From NCBI GenBank assembly GCA_002390675.1, contig DGPZ01000179.1, positions 13,991-21,302 on the forward strand: 7,312 nt of DNA, given 5' to 3'. How positions within the stretch are numbered: position 1 is the first letter of the stretch; every line of letters begins with the position of its first letter. Of the stretch, positions 1-7,312 are shown one piece after another. The position numbers were made by a program, and so were the translations under genes. The notes below the pieces were generated by a model. That model was not told where the DNA came from. It saw only the letters and a program-made list of their open reading frames with translations, and ran no database searches. The stretch comes from Deltaproteobacteria bacterium UBA4427 (GTDB taxonomy: Bacteria > Myxococcota_A > UBA9160 > UBA4427).

Positions 1-2940
<2,940 letters not shown>

Positions 2941-3011
2941 CATGAACGTATAGGCGGTCTAGGTGAGTCGCACTGTCGGCCAGGCGTTTATTTAGGGCCT
3001 CCATCGGCTGA

Positions 3012-3040
3012 TTCACCCTGCAATCTGTGAGTGCTACGGT
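3012..3040 (+). promoter_or_regulatory. Candidate sigma70-type promoter for the stator-like gene
   Basis: TTCACC (3012-3017) and TACGGT (3035-3040) are separated by exactly 17 bases, and TGC directly before the second box gives an extended -10 (TGn). The boxes match consensus at 4/6 and 3/6 positions, so the case rests on spacing and the TGn motif. It would place the transcript start about 25-30 bases before the GTG at 3074. The gap after gcvP (2941-3073) shows no convincing terminator, so read-through from gcvP is also possible. Confidence 0.3.
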
Positions 3041-3058
3041 GACGCGCTTAATGCGAAC

Positions 3059-3063
3059 GGGAG
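3059..3063 (+). promoter_or_regulatory. Ribosome binding site supporting the GTG start at 3074
   Basis: GGGAG lies 10 bases before the GTG at 3074, slightly far but usable. No other ATG, GTG or TTG exists in this frame between the upstream stop (2993-2995) and 3074. The next in-frame ATG (3140) would cut into the first membrane helix. The GTG is therefore the best start. Confidence 0.5.
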
Positions 3064-3073
3064 TATTGGAAAC

Positions 3074-5026
3074 GTGGGTGACCCGGCTTCACTTGCATCC
3101 ATTCTTTGGTCATCAGACCCAACGACCTTACGCTCCATTTGGATGGTGCTCACGGCCGTTCTTGCGTCAGTCGTCGTCATTCATATTCCGCTGATCTTCA
3201 AGCTGACGCAGCTCTTTCTTCTCGAGCGAAAGCTCGTGCGCCTGTCGGGACGAGACCGCAAGAGCCCCGCAAACAGCGACGCTCTGCGAGAAGCCTTTCG
3301 GAACTCGCCCGTCGCTGCGACCTTCGCCGAGTTCGAGGGACGCTGGTCAGCGGCGCAACTGAGTGAATCGCAAGAACGGGCGCCGATCCGATTGATCGAT
3401 GTGCTCGAAGATCGACCGCTGCTGCCTTACGGCCCTCGTCGCAGCATGCTGCCGACTCTGCCCGCTCTATTCCTAGGCCTCGGCGTCTTCGCCGCGCTGA
3501 TCGGCTTGATTCCGAGCATGTCGAGTCTCGCCGCTGAGGAAGCGGGCCCGGACGCACAATCCGTCTGGATGGCGGGCCAGCTGGCGCTCGTTTTGCGTGC
3601 AACCGCTTGGGGTTTCCTGTGCGCAATTGGCGCTTCGATGACAGGGCGGTTGATCGAAGGCGGCTTTCATGCGCGTAGCGTGGGGCTCGATAAACAGGTT
3701 GAGCGCGCCTTCGGACCCGTCACCCCCGGCGAACTCGCCGAGCTCACCCGGCAAACCCAGCAGCCCAGCCTCAACGCCCTCGGTAAAGCACTCGCTCAAT
3801 TCGCGAATGAGTCGAACGAGCGTCTCGACCGCGGCTTGCAGCGGATCGAACAGTCGACCTCGCGCGCAGCTTCTATCGTTTCCCAGGAACAGCGCGACGC
3901 GCTTCATACTGTCGTCCACGAACTCTCGATCTCCGTACGTCAGGGCGTTGAACACCATCTGGCAGAACTTTACGAGGCGCTCCAGCTAGCGACAGAACAG
4001 CAGGTCTCGGTCAACGTCGAACTCGCCGAGACCTTCGAGCGCATGATTGAGAACTCTCAGACCCAGGACCGCGTGGCACGGGCGCTCGTCGAATCCGCCA
4101 GCGCGGTCGAAGAAGCCGTACGAGCCATGCATACGAGTAGCGTCGAAATGACGCCGGCCCTCGAACATCTCAGAAGGACGAGCAGTGCGCTCTCCGACAC
4201 CGCGGACCGCATGACCGGGACCCAACAGGTCGTCGCCCGCACAGCAGAAGGCCTCCGCCGCTCCTTCGTCGGGATCGCCGATTTCGAAACCCGCGCCGAA
4301 GACATCAGCCGCGCGATCTCCGAATTCACGGACCATACGCGCCAGATCGACAAAACGATGGAATCGCTGCGGAAAGAGATTCACGATGAGAGTCGCCGCC
4401 TGCAGGGCTCGGGAAACGAACTTGGACGTCGGCTCACGCAAGCGACTGAAGCGCTCGAAACAACGACTGCCGAGGCGTCGCAACGCGCTCGAAACTCCTC
4501 TTCCGCCCGATCGCCGGCTCGAGAACCCAGCTGGTCTCCCGCGCCTTCAGGCAATCCAGGCGTGGGCGACCGGGGAACGACGGACCGCACAACTAACGAA
4601 CGAAACGGCCGCAATCTCTCGGATGACTCCCAGAGTGCCCGCGAAACCCGCTCGCGCTTCGATCGCCCGCCTCGCGAGCGAGATCCCGCGGCTCCGCAAA
4701 AGCCCGCCCCAGATGCCGCGACGCCGGCAGCGGATTCGGACTCCTCGACTGGGCGGGATCTTCCGAACCTGGGCTACCGCCTAGGCGAGCCTAAGGCCAA
4801 AGGCCCCGACCCTTATGCACGCTTCAGCGCCCCCGAGGACAGCCCGCCCAACCTCCGTCATTTCCCGACCCGAGATCGCGAACTCGGCGATGAACTCAAA
4901 CTTTCTGGACTGCTCGGCCCGAGCGGCGGCAGCGACGCCCCCGCTGACGGTGCGGATGGACCGCCTAAATTGCCGAAATCGCCGAAGTCGCCTGAGTCGA
5001 ACAAGTCACCGGAAGACGAGAATTAG
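3074..5026 (+). CDS. MotA/TolQ/ExbB-family inner-membrane protein with long coiled-coil tail (ZorA-like layout, no partner)
   Basis: The 650-residue protein has a membrane helix at about 21-42, then a basic loop, and helices at about 126-148 (PALFLGLGVFAALIGL) and 168-190 (ALVLRATAWGFLCAIGASM). This is the TolQ/ExbB/MotA order. The TM3 motif ATAxG...AI matches TolQ, with Thr177 at the position of the TolQ TM3 threonine. Basic residues after TM1 and TM3 predict a cytoplasmic loop and tail. Residues about 200-470 are helical and likely coiled coil. Residues about 475-650 are Pro/Ser/Arg/Asp-rich and probably disordered, ending in KSP repeats. Known family members form pentameric ion-driven channels around a MotB/TolR/ExbD/ZorB dimer. 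No such partner follows; the next gene is a lipoprotein about 670 bases on. The long tail resembles ZorA more than TolQ or ExbB. Family membership is fairly sure; ion transport and any defence role are inference. Confidence 0.7.
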   Translation: MGDPASLASILWSSDPTTLRSIWMVLTAVLASVVVIHIPLIFKLTQLFLLERKLVRLSGRDRKSPANSDALREAFRNSPVAATFAEFEGRWSAAQLSESQERAPIRLIDVLEDRPLLPYGPRRSMLPTLPALFLGLGVFAALIGLIPSMSSLAAEEAGPDAQSVWMAGQLALVLRATAWGFLCAIGASMTGRLIEGGFHARSVGLDKQVERAFGPVTPGELAELTRQTQQPSLNALGKALAQFANESNERLDRGLQRIEQSTSRAASIVSQEQRDALHTVVHELSISVRQGVEHHLAELYEALQLATEQQVSVNVELAETFERMIENSQTQDRVARALVESASAVEEAVRAMHTSSVEMTPALEHLRRTSSALSDTADRMTGTQQVVARTAEGLRRSFVGIADFETRAEDISRAISEFTDHTRQIDKTMESLRKEIHDESRRLQGSGNELGRRLTQATEALETTTAEASQRARNSSSARSPAREPSWSPAPSGNPGVGDRGTTDRTTNERNGRNLSDDSQSARETRSRFDRPPRERDPAAPQKPAPDAATPAADSDSSTGRDLPNLGYRLGEPKAKGPDPYARFSAPEDSPPNLRHFPTRDRELGDELKLSGLLGPSGGSDAPADGADGPPKLPKSPKSPESNKSPEDEN

Positions 5027-5069
5027 CCGGTGGGCCCGCGCTTCTAGGTAGGACGGCCCATCAAACCGG
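5027..5069 (+). repeat. Inverted repeat directly after the stator-like gene
   Basis: TGGGCC (5031-5036) pairs with GGCCCA (5055-5060). CCGG (5027-5030) can pair with CCGG (5066-5069) across a five-base bulge. The structure begins at the base after the stop codon. No T-run follows, so it is not a standard intrinsic terminator; it could protect the 3' end or be chance in G+C-rich DNA. Confidence 0.35.
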
Positions 5070-5170
5070 TTCTATGACGGCGACAGGACGGATGACGGCT
5101 TTGGCGAATGGTTGGCCGCGATCGCCATCGCTGGCCTCGAGATCGTTTCACTAGTGCGGTCCTATTGCCG

Positions 5171-5207
5171 GAATCCAGGGAGGGCCTCCCTTAAGCGAAG
5201 CGGATTC
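5171..5207. repeat. Nested inverted repeat
   Basis: An outer pair, GAATCC (5171-5176) with GGATTC (5202-5207), encloses an inner palindrome, AGGGAGG (5177-5183), one base, CCTCCCT (5185-5191). As RNA or single-stranded DNA the inner arms give six pairs with a three-base loop, stacked directly on the left outer arm. The right outer arm is ten bases away. There is no T-run, so a terminator is unlikely; a protein-binding palindrome or an RNA hairpin is possible. Confidence 0.5.
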
Positions 5208-5515
5208 AACTCACTCCTTTACGTGACCTTCCAGTCCTCTGGAGCACTCTTGAGTCCATCGAGATTCGTGGGCACGCAGCCCCAGTGCCACACAAAAACC
5301 CTATACAACGCACCTTGTAGGCTCTCAGCAACGCCCTCTTGGCGCGCTCCTCTTGTTGCGGGCGCTGGCGGGCTTGGGGATCGGGACCACAAGGACCTGA
5401 AACGGCTCGCTGTCTTATCATTCCTCCGCCCGCCGGCCACCTGCCCCGAGCAAAGAAGCGAATGCTATGCGGAAGGGTGGCGCATTAAGATCTGCCCTGC
5501 CTTTGTCGGCAGCGC

Positions 5516-5598
5516 TGCGGCCTAGTCACTCACCGCGGACGCTTGAGGCCGTCCGTTTAGGAGCCCAGCGGAGCGAAATGAGCCGCAATTAGGCCGCA
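5516..5598. repeat. 83-base branched inverted-repeat structure, candidate structured RNA or leader
   Basis: TGCGGCCTA (5516-5524) and TAGGCCGCA (5590-5598) are perfectly complementary over nine bases. They enclose a hairpin, CGGACG (5536-5541) with CGTCCG (5550-5555) around an eight-base loop, and a weaker one, GCGG (5568-5571) with CCGC (5583-5586). The overall size and closing stem recall a tRNA, but no T-loop GTTCRA motif or anticodon arm of correct geometry is present on either strand. It lies about 95 bases before the lipoprotein start and upstream of its candidate promoter, so it may belong to a separate transcript. Confidence 0.4.
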
Positions 5599-5631
5599 CA
5601 GCGACCGCAATAACGCTGACCTGGGAAACGC

Positions 5632-5663
5632 TTGCTGTCCCTATGGGTTCCATTAGGTATATT
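5632..5663 (+). promoter_or_regulatory. Candidate promoter for the lipoprotein gene
   Basis: TATATT (5658-5663) is a good -10 box, matching TATAAT at 5 of 6 positions. The -35 is unclear: TTGCTG (5632-5637) is a fair match but sits 20 bases away, while CTGTCC (5635-5640) has ideal 17-base spacing but poor sequence. Transcription would start near 5670, leaving a short leader of about 24 bases that contains the ribosome binding site. Confidence 0.4.
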
Positions 5664-5680
5664 CTGGCGCTCTTAACCAC

Positions 5681-5684
5681 GGAG
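5681..5684 (+). promoter_or_regulatory. Ribosome binding site fixing the lipoprotein start at 5694
   Basis: GGAG lies nine bases before the ATG at 5694. The in-frame ATG at 5643 lacks a Shine-Dalgarno, lies upstream of the candidate -10 box, and would put 17 extra residues before an otherwise normal signal peptide. The ATG at 5694 is therefore the start. Confidence 0.7.
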
Positions 5685-5693
5685 AACTACCCG

Positions 5694-6227
5694 ATGGCCC
5701 GCTCTCGTACGAAGTCTTTCAACGTGTCCCGCCTGTTCGCGACCACGCTTTCCCTCACCTTTCTCGCAGTCGCTTTGACTGGCTGCGACTCCGGCACCCA
5801 GGAGCCCGAAGCTCCGGCTGCCGAAGCAACCGAATACAGCGCACCTGCTGCGGATGACAGCGTTGAGCTTCCCGCGGCGGCGGCCAGCGACGATATGCCC
5901 GCATTGCCAGAGGGCTTCGAGGCGGCGATCCCATCGAATTTCCCGAGCAACATTCCGGTCTTTCCGGGTGCGGCGCCGACCCTCGGACGCGGCGGCAACG
6001 TCGATGGCTCCGAACGTTCGGGCGTGCAACTCAAGGCCGACGCTTCGCCCACCGAAGTTCTCTCGTACTACGAGTCCGAACTCGTCTCGAATGGTTGGAC
6101 GGTCGATGAATCCAATGGCATGAGTATCACCGCCTCTAATGGCGACTCCGAGATGATGCTCTTCGTCTCGCCTTCGGCAACCGGCGGTAGCGAGGTCTAC
6201 GTGATCACCGAGCAAAAGACAAACTAG
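5694..6227 (+). CDS. Lipoprotein of unknown function with a C-terminal alpha/beta-type domain
   Basis: The protein has 177 residues. A basic N-region (MARSRTKS), a hydrophobic stretch (about 14-28) and the lipobox LTGC with Cys31 make a clear signal peptidase II signal. After Cys31 comes Asp32; in enteric bacteria Asp at +2 keeps lipoproteins in the inner membrane, a rule that may not hold here. Residues about 35-75 are an Ala/Glu/Pro/Asp-rich linker. The folded domain (about 78-175) contains SNIPVFPGA (85-93), then SPTEVLSYYESELVSNGW (118-135) and a beta-rich end with EVYVITE. The pattern of an IPVFPGA-type motif followed by a Tyr-Tyr helix and GW recurs, from memory, in uncharacterised bacterial proteins; I know no function. 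The gene stands alone between a long non-coding region and a strong terminator, so it is probably monocistronic. Lipoprotein status is secure; its role is unknown. Confidence 0.88.
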   Translation: MARSRTKSFNVSRLFATTLSLTFLAVALTGCDSGTQEPEAPAAEATEYSAPAADDSVELPAAAASDDMPALPEGFEAAIPSNFPSNIPVFPGAAPTLGRGGNVDGSERSGVQLKADASPTEVLSYYESELVSNGWTVDESNGMSITASNGDSEMMLFVSPSATGGSEVYVITEQKTN

Positions 6228-6243
6228 TCCGCCCGAACATCCA

Positions 6244-6260
6244 GCTGATTTTAGATCAGC
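6244..6260 (+). repeat. Short hairpin in the lipoprotein 3' untranslated region
   Basis: GCTGAT (6244-6249) pairs with ATCAGC (6255-6260) around a five-base loop, 16 bases after the stop codon and just before the main terminator. It has no T-run and is probably an accessory 3' structure. Confidence 0.4.
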
Positions 6261-6271
6261 AAACAAGACAC

Positions 6272-6314
6272 AAAAAATCGCCTCCGACCTAACAGTCGTT
6301 AGGCGATTTTTTTT
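6272..6314. terminator. Strong intrinsic terminator, probably bidirectional, shared by the lipoprotein gene and arfB
   Basis: AAAAAATCGCCT (6272-6283) pairs perfectly with AGGCGATTTTTT (6301-6312). Inside, CGAC (6285-6288) can pair with GTCG (6295-6298). Eight T residues (6307-6314) end the plus-strand structure; the six A residues at 6272-6277 become a T-run on the minus strand. A competing tight hairpin, CCTAAC (6288-6293) with GTTAGG (6298-6303) around a four-base loop, also fits the plus-strand terminator. The position between convergent genes suits termination in both directions. Confidence 0.88.
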
Positions 6315-6334
6315 GCCGCCTTGCCACGATCTAT

Positions 6335-6466
6335 TCATTCTGAATCGATGAGCACTTCATTGGCTTCGATCCTGAATTGACTCCCGGGGCTCGCGCCAGC
6401 CAGAATCAACAGTGCCATCACCGGGCCGATTGGTTCGTGGTCTTCGCGGTTTCGCCAGGCGGCCAC
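6335..6466 (-). CDS. Possible 43-codon small ORF directly after arfB, hypothetical
   Basis: Reading leftwards from the arfB stop (6467-6469), the next triplet is GTG (6464-6466), in the same frame. It opens 43 codons to a TGA at 6335-6337. The product would run from VAAWRNREDHEPIG through a hydrophobic stretch (GPVMALLILAGA) to FRIEANEVLIDSE. About 65% of its codons end in G or C, like the neighbours. An inner ATG at 6416-6418 would give 27 residues. The Shine-Dalgarno for the GTG is weak, so translation would rely on coupling to the arfB stop. The frame ends about 20 bases before the shared terminator, so it would lie on the arfB transcript. I recognise no family. It could be a real small protein, a readthrough extension of ArfB, a decayed remnant or chance. 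Confidence 0.3.
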   Translation of the reverse strand: MAAWRNREDHEPIGPVMALLILAGASPGSQFRIEANEVLIDSE

Positions 6467-6919
6467 CTAATGCTCATCACCCCGAGTGCCGCGCTGTTTT
6501 TTCACGTCACTTCTTAGACGCTTTGCGCTTAACCGTCGCTCTTTGGCGCCGCGCGTAGGACGTGTCGGCTTTCGCGGAGGTGCTTGGTAGAGCGCATTTT
6601 CTACGAGTTCGAAGAGTCGTTCGTGAGCGGCTTCCAAATTCCGTTGGCGGCTGCGATGACGGTCCGAGTGCACCACGAGTACCCCTTCCCGTGAGAGCTT
6701 GGGGCGCAGCCGTGCGAGCAGGCGTTGCCGCGCCTCTTCCTTCAGGCCCTGGGACGTCCGCAGATTCCATCTCAACGACACTCTCGTGCTCGAGGTATTC
6801 ACGTGCTGGCCGCCGGGTCCACTCGAACGGCTGGCGAGTTCCTCGATTTCGGCGGCAAGAATTCGGTTGCCGCCTGAAAGCGCGCGATCAACGCGCCAGG
6901 GGCGCTCAGAATCTGACAT
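6467..6919 (-). CDS. arfB: Alternative ribosome-rescue factor B, GGQ peptidyl-tRNA hydrolase
   Basis: The protein has 150 residues, close to the roughly 140 of E. coli ArfB (YaeJ). ArfB enters ribosomes stalled without a stop codon; its C-terminal tail occupies the empty mRNA channel and the GGQ loop hydrolyses the peptidyl-tRNA. The GGQ motif is at 36-38 in RSSGPGGQHVNT, followed by the class I release-factor-like catalytic fold to about residue 110. The basic tail (about 114-147) contains RKPTRPTRGAKERRL, nearly identical to the E. coli tail RRPTRPTRASKERRL. It lacks the codon-recognition domains of RF1/RF2, and this tail separates it from PrfH. The start at 6919 is chosen because GGAGG (6925-6929) lies five bases before this ATG; a GTG at 6931 in the same frame has no such site. 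It converges on the lipoprotein gene and likely ends at the shared terminator. I found no clear promoter. Confidence 0.95.
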   Translation of the reverse strand: MSDSERPWRVDRALSGGNRILAAEIEELASRSSGPGGQHVNTSSTRVSLRWNLRTSQGLKEEARQRLLARLRPKLSREGVLVVHSDRHRSRQRNLEAAHERLFELVENALYQAPPRKPTRPTRGAKERRLSAKRLRSDVKKQRGTRGDEH

Positions 6920-6924
6920 CTCGC

Positions 6925-6929
6925 CCTCC
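6925..6929 (-). promoter_or_regulatory. Ribosome binding site fixing the arfB start at 6919
   Basis: On the minus strand GGAGG stands five bases before the ATG at 6917-6919. The GTG at 6929-6931 overlaps this site and has no Shine-Dalgarno of its own, so a start there is unlikely. Confidence 0.7.
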
Positions 6930-6976
6930 ACTGTTCATGTTCTTATTGACTCCCATCAGATTGCGCGGATCGGCCT

Positions 6977-7113
6977 TTAGACTCGGCGTCGATCGCGGCG
7001 AGCCGTGCGTACCAAATCGCGTTACGCGGGTTGGGCGTTGGCCCCGACGAGCCCACGGAGCAGGCTGCGGGTGGGCGGTACACCCAAACGAACAGGCCGC
7101 GCGGCGAGTCTAA
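6977..7113. repeat. 137-base multi-branched inverted-repeat region
   Basis: The outer arms TTAGACTCG (6977-6985) and CGAGTCTAA (7105-7113) match perfectly over nine bases. Inside them, in nested order, are CGCGGC (6994-6999) with GCCGCG (7096-7101) and GTACC (7009-7013) with GGTAC (7077-7081). The centre holds hairpins CGCG-TTA-CGCG (7018-7028), GGGC-GTTG-GCCC (7033-7044) and GCCCAC (7051-7056) with GTGGGC (7071-7076). This order fits a folded RNA, but no known RNA family motif was recognised and G+C-rich DNA gives short pairings by chance. Confidence 0.35.
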
Positions 7114-7142
7114 GAGTGTGCTTACGGGCGTCAGTCCACCTT

Positions 7143-7197
7143 GACTCGTGGCACACGAAACACGACAGGCCACGAGCCCAACAAGACTCGTGGCCTG
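7143..7197. repeat. Three-segment repeat forming mutually exclusive hairpins
   Basis: GACTCGTGGC occurs twice in direct orientation (7143-7152 and 7185-7194), with the complementary GCCACGAG between them (7169-7176). The right pairing is the stronger: CAGGCCACGAG (7166-7176) with CTCGTGGCCTG (7187-7197), eleven pairs around a ten-base loop, followed on the plus strand only by a weak pyrimidine tract (CTTTCT). The left pairing has eight pairs. The right hairpin may be a terminator with a poor T-run; the layout as a whole resembles an attenuator. Confidence 0.55.
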
Positions 7198-7211
7198 CTT
7201 TCTATTCCAGA

Positions 7212-7248
7212 GGAGACCGAACATCTCGAAACGTCTCCACTGTTTTTT
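7212..7248 (+). terminator. Possible weak intrinsic terminator
   Basis: GGAGAC (7212-7217) pairs with GTCTCC (7233-7238) around a fifteen-base loop, and six T residues follow at 7243-7248 after a four-base gap. The short stem and the gap make it a modest candidate. No plus-strand gene in view ends here, so it would serve an RNA from the structured region or be chance. Confidence 0.35.
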
Positions 7249-7266
7249 GGGGTCACTGGATTCTCT

Positions 7267-7294
7267 TGAGATCAAACCGAATTTGATTGGCTCA
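7267..7294. repeat. Inverted repeat near the right edge
   Basis: TGAGATCAAA (7267-7276) pairs with TTTGAT (7282-7287) and CTCA (7291-7294) around a five-base loop, with a three-base bulge on the right arm. It could be an operator or leader hairpin of a gene beyond the right edge; nothing else supports a role. Confidence 0.3.
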
Positions 7295-7312
7295 GAGAAA
7301 CGCCAGAGAAGC

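Larger units (their letters stand above)
5070..5631. other. Long gene-free stretch between the stator-like gene and the lipoprotein gene
   Basis: No reading frame here combines a normal start, a ribosome binding site and protein-like composition. The longest plus frame (5112-5525) would start at TTG without a Shine-Dalgarno and is rich in scattered Arg and Cys. Two minus frames around 5206-5440 overlap each other and look equally random. No tRNA T-loop motif was found. Two inverted-repeat structures (5171-5207 and 5516-5598) are listed separately. The stretch may hold a small RNA, a decayed gene or long regulatory DNA. Confidence 0.6.
6932..7312. other. Gene-free right flank with several inverted repeats
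   Basis: No frame here is convincing as a gene. A minus frame ending in TAA at 6943-6945 has protein-like codons in its last 30 or so residues (NPRNAIWYARLAAIDAES) but loses that quality further upstream and has no good start. It could be a gene remnant upstream of arfB. The stretch also holds the structures listed at 6977-7113, 7143-7197, 7212-7248 and 7267-7294. No tRNA or rRNA signature was seen. Confidence 0.55.

Noticed and set aside
5206..5440. Two overlapping minus-strand open frames
   Set aside because: They overlap in different frames, lack domains and good ribosome binding sites, and show no coding-like composition contrast.
5112..5525. Plus-strand open frame in the intergenic region, whose first residues include a hydrophobic run (LAAIAIAGLEIVSLV)
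   Set aside because: I considered a decayed partner (ZorB/TolR type) for the stator-like protein. It starts at TTG without a Shine-Dalgarno, has random-looking composition afterwards, and shows none of the expected partner features beyond one short hydrophobic stretch.
5517..5598. tRNA gene
   Set aside because: A seven-pair acceptor-like stem plus a final A fits, but there is no GTTCRA T-loop, no proper D arm and the central hairpin loop is eight bases rather than seven, on either strand.
5643..5693. Upstream ATG (5643) as the lipoprotein start
   Set aside because: It has no Shine-Dalgarno, precedes the candidate -10 box, and adds 17 residues before a normal signal peptide; the ATG at 5694 has GGAG at good spacing.
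3074..6227. A complete Zorya defence system
   Set aside because: Only a ZorA-like protein is present. No ZorB-like partner, helicase or nuclease is encoded in the window, so calling the locus Zorya is not supported.
6287..6304. attC-like boxes ACCTAAC and GTTAGGC
   Set aside because: They match the integron RYYYAAC/GTTRRRY pattern, but only four bases separate them, far too few for an attC site, and they form part of a clear intrinsic terminator.
6943..7275. Minus-strand open frame upstream of arfB
   Set aside because: Only its last 30 or so residues look protein-like; upstream residues are erratic, no supported start exists, and strong inverted repeats cross it. At most a remnant.

Overview
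The window is a 7.3 kb stretch of G+C-rich bacterial chromosome (roughly 60% G+C by eye, codons mostly ending in G or C). The organism looks Gram-negative: there is a Sec-exported lipoprotein with a classical lipobox and a TolQ/MotA-type inner-membrane protein, and glycine dehydrogenase is a single long chain rather than split subunits. I cannot place it more exactly; an uncultured proteobacterial or myxococcal-type lineage is a guess.

Layout. (1) Bases 1-2940, plus strand: gcvP, the P-protein of the glycine cleavage system, complete at its 3' end but open at the left edge. The reading frame upstream of the first ATG still encodes conserved P-protein sequence. (2) After 133 non-coding bases, 3074-5026, plus strand: a 650-residue MotA/TolQ/ExbB-type inner-membrane protein. 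It has three membrane helices, a long predicted coiled-coil cytoplasmic tail and a disordered Pro/Ser/charged end. Its layout resembles ZorA of the Zorya anti-phage system, but no ZorB/MotB/TolR/ExbD-type partner lies beside it. (3) Bases 5027-5693: about 670 bases without a convincing gene but with several inverted repeats, ending in a candidate promoter and a good ribosome binding site. (4) Bases 5694-6227, plus strand: a 177-residue lipoprotein of unknown function. (5) Bases 6272-6314: a strong, probably bidirectional intrinsic terminator. (6) Bases 6467-6919, minus strand: arfB, a GGQ peptidyl-tRNA hydrolase that rescues stalled ribosomes, followed directly by a possible 43-codon small ORF (6335-6466) reaching towards the shared terminator. 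(7) Bases 6932-7312: no convincing gene, but several nested and mutually exclusive inverted repeats.

The genes do not form one pathway. gcvP belongs to a glycine-cleavage locus whose other members (gcvT, gcvH) would lie outside the window. arfB is translation housekeeping. The accessory-looking part is the orphan stator-like protein, followed by the structured non-coding stretch and the lipoprotein. The stator-like protein is the best candidate for undescribed biology here, and the structured intergenic regions come next.
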